The notes under the pieces are model-generated. The model was not told the DNA's origin, ran no database searches, and saw nothing but the letters and a program-made list of their open reading frames with translations. Position numbers and translations under genes: made by a program. A DNA stretch of 64,000 nt from Sapria himalayana (taxonomy: Eukaryota; Streptophyta; Magnoliopsida; Malpighiales; Rafflesiaceae): the NCBI GenBank assembly GCA_029783825.1, contig JAREIK010003366.1:190534-254533 (forward strand), read 5' to 3'. Positions 53,650 through 64,000 of this stretch are shown in pieces. Position 1 is the stretch's first letter; every line of letters begins with the position of its first letter.

Positions 53650-54860
53650 TAAAATTATTATAAACAGTTAACATTATATATATAACTTTTATGCATTTAT
53701 TTAATCATATGACATTATATATAAATGTCTATACTTTAATATATATAAATGTATTACATTATATATAAACACTGGTATGTTTATATAAACATATAATGTT
53801 ATATATAAATTTTATACATATGTATTAATGTTTATAAATATTTATATAACATTTACATAAACATATCCATTTATATAATTTTATATTTATCAATTATATA
53901 ACATATAAAATGTTTATACATTTTTGTAAACATTTATATGACATTTTAATTTTTATTTAAATATATAATATTTATAATGTTTATATAAATGTGATAAATA
54001 TACTATATAAAATTTATAAAAGTGTTACATATATATAATTATATATAAGTAACATTTAAAAAAATATTGTAAACACAAATATTATATATAAACACTTTTA
54101 TAATTATATAATCATATGCCTATATAAAAAAGTATTTATAACGATATTTATAATTATGTAAACTATTTTTATAACCATATTTATAACAATACATAACAAT
54201 TTTTTTAACTATATAATAATTTATAAATATATGTATAATTCTATATACCAATATTTCTAACAAAATATATAATTTGTATAATAATATACAGCTATATATA
54301 TTTGTATTTTATTAAATTTATAACTATATAAACATTATATATAATATATCTTTATCTACATACATATTTATAACTATACGTGTATAACTATATATAAATA
54401 TTTGTATAACTATGTAACACTCTATATAATTAAATATAACTATATTTGTATCTATATATACATATAGGTATTCATATAATAAAATCTTAATATTTTTTTA
54501 TAACATTTTATATATTTATAAATAACTACTTATAACTACTTGTAAGAATATATCTATATATAACTATATGTTTAACTATATATAACTCTATTTTTAACTA
54601 TATATAATATAGGTATAAGAAATATAACTATAAATAATTGTCTTTGACTAAATGTATAACTAAAATAACATGATACAAAACAATATTTAAATATATATAC
54701 CTATATTTATAAATATAAGTATAACTATATGTATAACCACATATAAGTATATTTATAATTACTGTATAACAACATACATCATTATGTTTAACTATGTGTA
54801 TAACTATTTATATATTTTTGTATAACTATATAAAACTCTAAATAATTATAATATAACTAT
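53650..54860. repeat. AT-rich quasi-palindromic region of E3
   Basis: About 1.2 kb of variants of TATATAAATGTTTATAAAC and ATAACTATATATAA. The matching region in E2 is 42,725-43,320 and about half as long. Confidence 0.7.
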
Positions 54861-55013
54861 ATGAGGCATGCTTTTTTTTCCTGACAATTTTTTTGTAGCT
54901 TGTGGAGATTGAACTTACAACCTCCAAGGAGGCCACATCTATCTCAAGATTTAGTTTATTCAGCCTTTAGTTTTTGATGTGTAGATATATATACATATTC
55001 ATTTAATTGATGT

Positions 55014-55052
<39 letters not shown>

Positions 55053-56529
55053 TTTATATATAAAAATAATATATATATTGTTTTTTTGTGGGTAGATATA
55101 TATATTTTATTGAACACATGTGGAATAATGTTAAAAAATATTGATTAATATCTAGGCTCAGTTAAATTCATTAAAAAAACTGAGACATGAATATTAACAA
55201 ACATATCAAGTATCATTTAACTTAATTGAATTTTAATTTAAACTATTTATTGATATTAAAAAATTTGTTACATTTAAAAATAATTGTAATCAATCAAATT
55301 AAATATAATTCATCAATATATATATATATATATATGGAATACATTTGTATATCATTAGAATGCATCAAAATACTTTGTTTTTGTTATTCTAATTGAATTT
55401 TGAGTATTATCAAACATTGTTACTAATAAATGAAAATTGTTAAAATATTATCATATGCTTATTAAATAATTATTGTAAAGCATTGAAATAAAACAATATA
55501 GTCCTCAATTAAAATTAAATAATATTTAACATTTTTATTTTGAGTGTCGACAAGATCATTATAACTGCTAAGGGTTTGTTTTGATTTTGCTGTTTGTTAT
55601 TTTGAAATTCTTCTCCGACCTTAACTATTATCATATATATCATTTTTTATTGAAATTATATAGTAGATATTTGTATGTGAATGTTATCGTGTAAAGTAAA
55701 GTTATTACCACAAGTAAATATATGACCGAAGATCCTCCTCATGCACACAATTTTAATATTGAAGTTCAATGTAAATCATTACAAGTACTAAAATCATTAA
55801 GCATAAGTATATAAGTGATGGTTATATCAATAATTTTTGCTAAATTAATAATTTCCCATCCTTCATATTGATTAGGTATTAATTGAGGTGTATGACAGTT
55901 TTAATTTCCAAATTATCCTTTGATTGTAGTTTTCCACAAATAATATTAATAGTAATGATATGTAATTTTTTGTCTAATTAGTTTAAATTTGTAAGGCTAG
56001 GAATCTGTAATTGTAGCTTGAATCATATCTATGTTTTCTAGTTGAACACTTTGTATGATATGTTTCAATTCCAAATATGTTTTTGTTCATGTCTTAATTC
56101 TTCTTTAATTCATTTGCCAAGAGTTCTTGAAATTGGATATCAATTCCATTAATTTATTCTTTTTTATATTCAAAGATTAAATAGAATCACAGCAAAAATT
56201 ATGCTATTTGATCATCATTAAGGTGTGAGAAGCTTACTCCTTCAAATTTTCAATTTATTTATTTTTTGCTTTCCTTTCTTGTCTATTCACATATTTTTCT
56301 CCCTTCATCTAGTAATAGTGTGATATCTATTAATCTTTGCCATTCTAAAAAAATGCATTATCTATTAATGCAGATTCTGCAAATGCATAGCCTCGATATT
56401 CATAATATTTAATCTTTAAATAATCATCTATATGTAATTTTATTTAATAAGTAGTATATTTTGAAGTAATTATATGTTTCATTCAAAATAATGAGTGAGC
56501 ATTATTCTTTGTAAATAAAACAAGACAAA

Positions 56530-59500
56530 ACGAGTTCAAATCATCAGTGGATGAATAAAAGGTTTATGAATGGAATTTTGAATCAAGAATTTTTGAGCGA
56601 GCTTGAAACTTTCATCAACTTTGTGTGTAGTCAATCGAAATGGATTGATGGAGAAAAAATTAAGTGTCCATGTAATAACCGCAAGTGTCAGAATATTTCT
56701 TTTTATGATGTAAACACTATAAGATACCATTTCACTAAATATGACTTAGTACCAAATTATTTTGTTTAAATTTATCTTGCGGAAAGTACAATGGCTCTTA
56801 ACATTGACGAAAATAAGGATATTGAATCATTTGCATGTTGTGAAGAAACATCAAACACATACCATAGAATAGTCATGGAAGCTGCTGGTGCTTGCTTCAA
56901 TATGGATTACATGGATTAACCACCAAATCTTGAAGCTCAAAAATGTTATGAAAATTTATAATTGAAGATAATCAGTTGTGGCCTCATTGTAAAACACATT
57001 CGCAATTGTCACATGTGGCTCAACTAATGAGCATGAAGTTAGAAAATCATATGTTAGAGAAATTATTTGATTAGGTAACAGAATTGATGAAAGAGATTAT
57101 TCTGAATAATAATTTTATCACGAATAACTTTTACAAAACTAATAAGTTACTATAAGGTATCGGTCTACTTGTGGAAAAAATTATTGTTTCAATGGATGTA
57201 TGTTATATTGAGGTGGTGATAGTGATTTAATTAGCAGTAAGTTTTGTGATCATTTTTAGTTTAAGAAGGCACCTTGTATTGTAGATATGGTACAAAAGAT
57301 GAAAGTTGCATTAAAGAAGATGTATTGCTTTTCTATAATTCCTCGATTACAGAGACTATATGCATCAAATGCTATAGCAAATGATATGAGGTGACATTTT
57401 GAGCATGATGTTGAAGAAGGGTAGATTCGTCATTCATTAGATTCAATTGCTTGGAAGCATTTTAATGATATACATCAAGATTTTGCAGCTAAAAGTCAAA
57501 ATATGAGATTGGGTCTCAGCACTGATGGATTTCAACCATTTGGCCAATCTAGACAATACTATTCAACATAGCTAGTGATAGTGACACCTTATAATTTTCC
57601 TTCATGATTGTGTATGAAGGGGAAATATATGTTTTTGTCAATATTGGTTTCAGGGCTAAAAAATCTGAAAGACATGCTGGATGTTTTCTTACAGACCCAT
57701 ATAGTAGTGTTAAATAATTGTTTGGATGTTGGTGTGAATATATATGACATTTCAAGGAAGCAAAATTTTATTATGCGGGCGGCCCTTATGTGGATGGTAA
57801 GTGACTTTTTTCCATATTCAATGTTGTCTGATTGGAGTACTGCATGATGATTTCAATGTTCATATTGCATGAAAAATTCAAATGCATTTACCCTCAAATT
57901 AAGTGGCAAATAGTTATGGTTTGATAATCATCATAAGTTTCTACCTACGAATCATTCATTCCGTAGAAATAAAAATGCATTTCAAAAATATAAAATATTG
58001 ATGATAGTTGCACTAGCTGTTCGTTCAAAATATAAAATTTTGACAGAGATTCAGAGTGTGGCTCTAAAGAATGTGACTGAAAAGGATACTATTAGAACTA
58101 ATAGACCAATATGCAATATATTTGGATGGAGGAAATGCAATACTTTTTGGGATGTGCCCTATTGGAATTCCAATTTAATTCATCATAACTTAGATGTAAT
58201 GCATATTAAAAAAATATGTTTGACAATGTTTTCAACACTATCCTTAATATAGACGTAAAACAAAATACACTTTAAAATCAAGACAAGAGTTTAATGATTA
58301 CTATCGGCATCTTAAATTGAAACTTAACGAGACAATAGGAAAATTTTTTAAAGCTTGTTAAACACTTGATAAGAAGGCAAGATAGATATTGTGTAAATGG
58401 GGTAAAAATTTCACATTTTTTGATAGATATGTGTCAAATATGGGTAGATGTGTGGATATGAAGAATCTTAAGTTATTTGGAATGAAAAGTCATGACTATC
58501 ATGTATTTATGCATAGATTAATACAAATTGTATTCCGTGAATTACTTCCCCTAAGTGTTTGGAAGGTCCTTATAGAAGTTAGTTTTTCTTCAAACAGCTA
58601 ACTACCACCACAATCAAAATAGATGACATGGTGAGGCTGGAGAATGACATACTAGTTATTCTTTGTAAGCTTGAATGGATATACTGACAGAGCTTTTTTG
58701 ACTCAATGGAGCATTTGTCATTTAATTTGGCATATGAAGCATGGATAGCGAGGCCAGTACAATATAGGTGAATGTATCCTTTTGATAGGTAAATACATAT
58801 AAGTCGTTATGTTTTATTATTTTAAACATAAAGTAATATTGTAATTTAATATAATTGAAACCTACCATTTTGGTTGTAGGTATCTTTGTAGATTGAAATT
58901 GAATATTAGAAAAATGGAAAAAGTTAAAAGTTCAATTTTCAATGCATATTTAGTAGAAGAAGCATCATCTTTTTGTTATTATTATTTTGAAGATCATATT
59001 AATACACAAATTAGAAATGTGCCTCGAAATTATGAAGGTCATGTGTCGGTTGAAGATAATTCTATGGACAAGCTATCTATCTTCAAGCCCCCTGGAAGAG
59101 TATTTGGAAGAGCAAAGAAAAGATATATGACAAATGAAGAGTACAAAGCAACTCAAAGCTATGTTTTACCTAATTGTGAAAAGGTTGCACTCTATATTGA
59201 GTATATATACCCAAAATAGTTGCAGGTTTAATCAGTGTAATTGTTTCCTTAATAGAAATAATTAAAAATTGATATACATTTTTCTTCATCTATTTATATA
59301 TGTGGAGTATTTATGTTGAGTAGTTAAAAAATAGGCCGCAATAATTTCCAGCAATGAGGTCAATTATATGCTTTAACAGATTTTTTAAATTGGTTCAAAA
59401 ACTGTGAGAAATATTAAGTTTTAATTATTTGAAAATTTTAATTTATTAGTATTTTTTAGTTGTTAACATCATTTGTTTAATTAATGCAACAGGTAAATGA

Positions 59501-60197
59501 TCCTTCAATTGGAAATTCCAATATTTTCATTTAGAATCTAAGTAAATGTCCATTAAGATATGTGAAAACCTATCCTGGATATTTTGACAATGGATATAAA
59601 TTTCAAACAATTGGGCATTGTTCTTCTAAAGCAACAATGAATAATGGTGTATGCATTAAAGGCTTAGGTTATAGTGTAGATGAGATTGGTTATTATGGTC
59701 AACTCACAAAAGTTATTGAGTTGGAGTATCCTCGGCTTGAAAATAATAGGATTGTATTATTAAAGTGTGAGTGGTTTGATCCTACACGAAATATGGGTAC
59801 AAAGATTCATTCGAATTATAAGCTAATAGATGTTAACCATAAACATAGATATAATCGATATGAGTCATTTATTATGGTAGTTCAAGACACTCAAGTATAT
59901 TATTATCATATCCATGTTTATCTCGTGATAAGAGTGACTGGTGGATGTTTTGCAAAATTAAAGCTCGATCAATTTTGAAGTACCAACATCTCAAGAAAGA
60001 AGTACAAACTTAGCTATTGCACTGACATTCCAAGAAGATGATATAAATAATATTACGCATGTGCATGTAGATGAAGACCTAGAAAATTTATGTGACTCAA
60101 ATAGTGGCATGATAGAAATTGAAGATGATCAATTTCTATCTGAAGATCAGCTAGAACATCCATCTAAATTAGATGAAATCAGAAGATCCATTGAATG
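56530..60197 (+). pseudogene. TNP2-like CACTA transposase, decayed, start codon lost
   Basis: The codon matching the E2 start is ACG at 56,530-56,532; an in-frame ATG follows at 56,551. Domains in order: N-terminal transposase-associated (HQWMNKRFMNGILNQEF, KIKCPCNN); Transposase_21 core with PRLQRLYASNAIANDM (about 57,343), AWKHFNDIHQDFAAK, MRLGLSTDGFQPFGQS (about 57,503) and YDISRKQNFIMRAALMW (about 57,742); HHNLDVMHIKK near 58,184; DUF4218 type (MKSHDYHVFMHRL at 58,482); DUF4216 type (YYGQLTKVIEL, KCEWFDPTRN at 59,690-59,800). Stops and frameshifts interrupt it, as at 56,767 and 56,918. Two likely introns are visible: 58,789-58,879 (GT...AG, phase 2) and 59,226-59,492. Length, about 3.67 kb, equals the E2 copy (3,665 bp). 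Intact, it would catalyse CACTA transposition. Confidence 0.92.
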
Positions 60198-60363
60198 ATG
60201 ATAGTGATGCTGATAATTTAACATTTATGATTATTTTATAATATTATACTATCAAAGACTTTTTATATTTTGTTGAAATCTTTTGGTGTGTATTATTATT
60301 AGATGCATGGTTGTTCATCATATCTCTATTATTTGTTCTATATTTTTATTTTTTGTATAGTAG

Positions 60364-62285
60364 ATGGCACATAAAAGACATGGTCATTGCGGAGGTGTAC
60401 GTGAATGCAGAAATGAATGAAATTCATCTTGTATTTTGCATCACATTGCAAATTTATTTGCATAAAATACCAACCATATCCAGATTTCAACATCACAATC
60501 ACCATCTCCATTTTTATGACCATCACCATCATTGACACCTCTACCATCACCTTTATTAGATATAAGCCCACCACTCATTGCCCTCTCTACACACACTTTT
60601 GATCCATCAACAATTTCTACGCCACCATTTACACCGATAGTTCCCCCATTTTCAACACCATCGAAATCATCAAATATTGTGCCTTCCTCTACATTCAGTG
60701 CTAGGTTAGTAATTGAGATTGTGGATGGAAGGTATATGAAATATGTAAATATTACTTGAATAAAAAATTATGATGTTTCTTTTAGTGAGTTTTTATATAT
60801 ATTATTGATTTGCTTATTTTTAATGTTATGTATTTATTTGTATATTTTTATTCTATACCACAAGTGTTCATCTATAATTATAAAGTCTTTCAAAAAAATG
60901 ATCAATTCTAAAGCATTTTCATGGAAGAAAGTTTTGGAATCGACAAGGGATTCTAATTTTAATGACTTTCAAGTAAAAATAATGAAATAAAAGTATTGAA
61001 AATTATTTATCTAATTAGTTAACTAATATGTTGGTTATTATTCAAGCAGTAAATAATAATGTCATTTTTATTAATATCAATTTTTGGTGATTTTTCTATA
61101 TGCAGAATTAGTGCACATGGGCACCCAAATTTGATGGAAAGATAAAGCTATTGTGGGAGAGTAAAGCTGTTGAATGGTATTTAGATTTTGTCTATAAATT
61201 GAAGAATCTAAAAGATAGGTCATTTTTTATATCCGAGGATGACTGGCTTGAGTGTCTTAAGCATTGAGAGGAGATAGATGTGAAGAAGAAAAAATAAGAG
61301 ATTGCCATACTCAGTACTGGAATGTCTTGCCACACAAGAGGGTCAAAGTCGAGCATTGAGCATGCTCGAGATTTTGTACAATTTTAAAGTTTAAAACATT
61401 TATATATTTAGTAGTTATCCTAATAGTCCAAATAAATCAAATTTGTGGATGGTTTTATTAATTTTGTTTAAATTTTTTAACATTTTTTTGACATTATAAA
61501 TACATACTCTAGGCTAGAGAATTAGGTCAAAATCTCAATTTTTATGAGATTTTCAAGAGGATGCATGTGAAGAAAGTGGATGGTCAGTTCGTTGACAACA
61601 AGTCTCAGATTATTGATATAATAATCTACTATATTAATAAAATTTTATAATACTACAGTAAATTTTTAAAGTAGTTTGGAATCCAAAATATTAAATTTAT
61701 TTTATGCATATCTAGAAAATTATTTTTTTCTATTTTTTCATAGGAACTCATGGAGGAGCGTGTGAGAGTTGATTTTCAAAAAATTGAGGCTTCTATGGAT
61801 CTTCAACCAATTGACCATGATCCTATTTATTTGGAAATCATAGGAGGTCATAAGAAGCAGCGAGTGTTTGGCATCGGTTTGAACGGAGTGACATTTTGTA
61901 GCAGCTGTGCTTCTAATTCTTTTGTTAAAATTGTGGTGGGTTAAGTAGTTGAACAATAAGTAATGGAAACAAATGAATGTTTTGAAGTTATGGACTAAAA
62001 TGAAAAAAAATAATGAGCAGATTTCTTATTTGAAGGAAGAAATACAAGAAATTAAAAAAGTGAAGGATGCGCAAATTACTCATTTGAAGGAAGAAATGCA
62101 AAATATGAAAGAAATGAAAGAAGATATTAAAGAATTGAATGATGAGATGAAAGACAATTAAGAATGTAATGCAATATCAGATCAAATATATGGAGTCACT
62201 ATTAGCTACCTTAACGCGATAGATAGCATTCTGAGAACCAGCTGCGAAAGCACATAGGAGAGGCTAGCAAAAATGCACCAACTAA
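60364..62285 (+). pseudogene. TnpA-like second CACTA protein (Transposase_24 / Ptta family), decayed
   Basis: The ATG at 60,364 gives MAHKRHGHCGGVREC, close to the E2 start, and soon meets a stop. A Pro/Ser/Thr-rich stretch follows (60,532-60,710, with TPLPSPLLDISPP and FTPIVPPFSTPS). After a probable intron (60,732-61,105) comes WAPKFDGK, FISEDDWLECLKH and HTRGSKSSIEHARDF (about 61,110-61,380). After another non-coding gap comes MEERVRVDF and DPIYLEIIGGHKKQRVFGIG (61,750-61,890), the family hallmark. A Lys/Glu-rich coiled coil follows (61,973-62,160), then MQYQIKYMESLLATLTR in another frame and the TAA at 62,283-62,285. Expected role: binding of subterminal repeats and control of transposition. 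Frameshifts and stops make it non-functional. Confidence 0.85.
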
Positions 62286-62349
62286 TAAAAAGGATGAATT
62301 TGTATCAGAATTATTTCTCAATGATTTTTGATTTTTTTCAATGTGTAGC

Positions 62350-63027
62350 TAAACAGGATGAGACTTTTTTGGTAGTATCATTTTTATATATACTAGTTTT
62401 GTTTTATGTTTTTCTGATTAACCTAACTGTGAATCTTTGCAGGACATCTGATGTGAGACACACGAATAAATTCTGATTCAATGCCTTAAGACTTTGTCAT
62501 GGTTCTTCATATGGATGGGTTCAATCTTTACTGACCTCTGCAAGATAAAAAGGAGGCTAAGTTATTAGTATCTTCATTATTTATGAAATATTTTAATTTT
62601 TACTCTCTCTCTCTTTCTAAACATCATTCCTGGCTATCTTTTAGATATTTTTGGAGTTGTATGACTATCAACTCAGATTTGTGTTTGTTCATGTCTATCA
62701 TTATAATTTTTATATATTTGTGAATGTGTATTGTTTTAATGGAGTGCATATTGTTTTTATGGAGTGTATATTAAATTATTTACAGCCATGGATGTGTATT
62801 CGATGAACTATTTTGCAGTTAGGTTGTCACATATAATGAAGTGATGGTGCTAGCTCAAACCAAGAGAAGAACCATATGGTAGCAGAAACTATAGGGTTGA
62901 TGGACTAAAACAATGAATCTAAGTGATCATATTATTTGGTCCAAGCACATGGAGAGGAGAATAAATGTTCTAGGAAAGCCACACAGGAGCAAGGTGCTAC
63001 AGGGAGTGGTGGGGCAGGGTAGCCCCC
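62350..63027. other. Unassigned segment replacing the 3' end of E3
   Basis: About 0.7 kb without CACTA subterminal repeats. On the plus strand there is an acceptor-like CTGTGAATCTTTGCAG ending at about 62,442, then a mixed-composition stretch to about 62,570 that resembles a last exon, a (CT)n run near 62,604, and a higher-GC end (62,900-63,027) with CACACAGGAGCAAGG and TGGGGCAGGGTAGCCCCC right before the satellite. I recognise no protein. It may be host flanking sequence or a captured fragment. Confidence 0.4.
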
Positions 63028-64000
63028 TTATCTATTTATTTATCTGTTTGTCTATCTGCCTATCTATTTATTTATCTGAATTTCTATCTATCTATCTAAC
63101 TATTTTTCTATCTATCTGTCCATCTATCTATCTATCTATCTATTTTTCTATCTATCTGTCCATCTATCTATCTATCTATCTATCTATCTATTTATCTATA
63201 TATCTATCTACCTATCTATTTGTCCATCTATCTATTATCTATCTATCTATCTATTTGTCTATTTGTGTATCTCTCTATCTATGTATCTGTCTTTCTATCT
63301 TTTTATTCTTCTATATATTTATTTGTCTATCTATATAGCTATCTATCTATATATATGTCTATATGCCTATGTGTCTATTTATCTATTAGTCTATCTGGAA
63401 TTCTTTTTATTTATCTATATATCTATATGTATATCTATCTATCTAACTATCTGACTGTCAATCTATATGACTATTTGGCTATCAGTCAATCTATCTATCT
63501 ATCAATATGTCAATATGTCTATTTGTCTTTATATCTATCTATCTAATTTTTTATCTATCTATTTGTCTATCAAGCTATTTATCTATCTGTCTATCTGTCT
63601 ATCTATCTATCTATCTATCTATATATCTGACTATCTATCTATCTATATATATGTCTATCTGTCTATCTATCTATCTAAATCTCTATTTGTCTATTTATGA
63701 ATCTATCTATTTATGTGTCTACTTGCCGACCTATCTACAATTCTATCAATATATCTGTTTGTCTATATGTCTATCTGCATATCTATCTATCTATCTACCT
63801 ATCTATTTATCTATCTATTTGTCAATCAATCAATCTATCTACCTATCTATTTGTCTATCTATCTATCTATCAATATGTCAATATGTCTATTTGTCTTTAT
63901 ATCTATCTATCTAATTTTTATCTATCTATTTGTCTATCAAGCTATTTATCTACATGTCTATCTGTATATCTATCTATCTATATATCTGACTATCTATCTA
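63028..64000 (+). repeat. Degenerate (TCTA)n satellite block D
   Basis: TCTA-strand repeat on the plus strand, as in block A and opposite to blocks B and C. It continues past the right edge. It includes a local 44-bp repeat with CTGTCCATC near 63,115-63,160 and a longer duplication listed separately. Confidence 0.95.
63495..64000 (+). repeat. Tandem segmental duplication, about 360-368 bp offset
   Basis: ATCAATATGTCAATATGTC occurs at 63,501 and 63,869 (offset 368), each followed by the same run through TTTATATCTATC, TCTATCAAGCTATTTATCTA and, near the end, ATATATCTGACTAT (63,621 and 63,980). The second copy runs off the window. Confidence 0.8.

Larger units (their letters stand above)
52206..56529. 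other. 5' non-coding region of E3
   Basis: AT-rich without recognisable coding sequence; the open frame at 53,200-53,436 has no similarity I can name. It contains a 54-bp (AT)n tract (52,869-52,922) that runs into ATGC, ATGT and ATGA repeats, an AT quasi-palindromic region, and a small mixed-composition patch at 54,884-54,965 of unknown origin. The last 900 bp share words with the region upstream of the E2 transposase. Confidence 0.7.
51658..63027 (+). mobile_element. CACTA (En/Spm-like) element E3, 3' terminus missing
   Basis: The 5' terminus CACTACAAAAAATG at 51,658 and subterminal GCTAGGGATAAATTTTC motifs are clear. TNP2-like and TnpA-like pseudogenes follow on the plus strand in the same order as E2. 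After the TnpA-like stop (62,285) similarity to the 3' end of E2 fades within about 60-130 bp. No subterminal repeats or inverted terminus appear before the TCTA array resumes at 63,028, so the 3' end has been lost or lies elsewhere. Confidence 0.85.

Noticed and set aside
60311..60602. Overlapping frames of 60-78 codons on both strands
   Set aside because: They overlap the start and Pro/Ser-rich part of the TnpA-like pseudogene in wrong frames.

Overview
This window is nuclear DNA of a flowering plant, seen from nested plant transposons: CACTA (En/Spm) elements with TNP2-type transposase, plant Ty1/copia pol genes with typical small LTRs, and a GC-rich hAT-type MITE. A monocot is plausible but not shown. 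I found no intact host gene, rRNA, tRNA or CRISPR array. Every protein-coding stretch I recognise is a decayed transposon gene.

Layout. Four blocks of degenerate tetranucleotide satellite make up about 24 kb: 1-17,834 (TCTA on the + strand), 26,675-27,569 and 47,017-51,657 (reverse orientation, GATA on +), and 63,028-64,000 (TCTA on + again). Between them lie three CACTA-related blocks. Block E1 (17,835-26,674) carries a broken copia element, a GC-rich patch, some gene-like sequence, and the 3' end of a CACTA element. Block E2 (27,570-47,016, minus strand) is a nearly complete 19.4-kb CACTA element with TNP2 and TnpA-like pseudogenes. It has a solo-gene copia insertion with both LTRs and a 426-bp hAT MITE nested in it. 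Block E3 (51,658-63,027, plus strand) is a CACTA of the same family with its 5' end, TNP2 and TnpA-like pseudogenes, but no 3' terminus.

How the parts relate. E2 and E3 face each other 5' to 5' across the 4.6-kb GATA block and share a conserved 5' block, an AT-rich region and the same two-gene layout. E1 supplies only the 3' terminal part of this family. E3 supplies everything except that part, and the two breaks fall at about the same place in the element, just after the TnpA-like stop codon. Together with the inverted satellite orientation between the breaks, this looks like a circularly permuted segment: an extrachromosomal circle that reinserted, or a tandem duplication or complex inversion. 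This is the most interesting signal here, and it remains an inference.

The long open frames in the satellite (endless Ser-Ile-Tyr-Leu) are a by-product of the TCTA repeat, which has no stop codon in any of its three frames on that strand; they are not annotated as genes.
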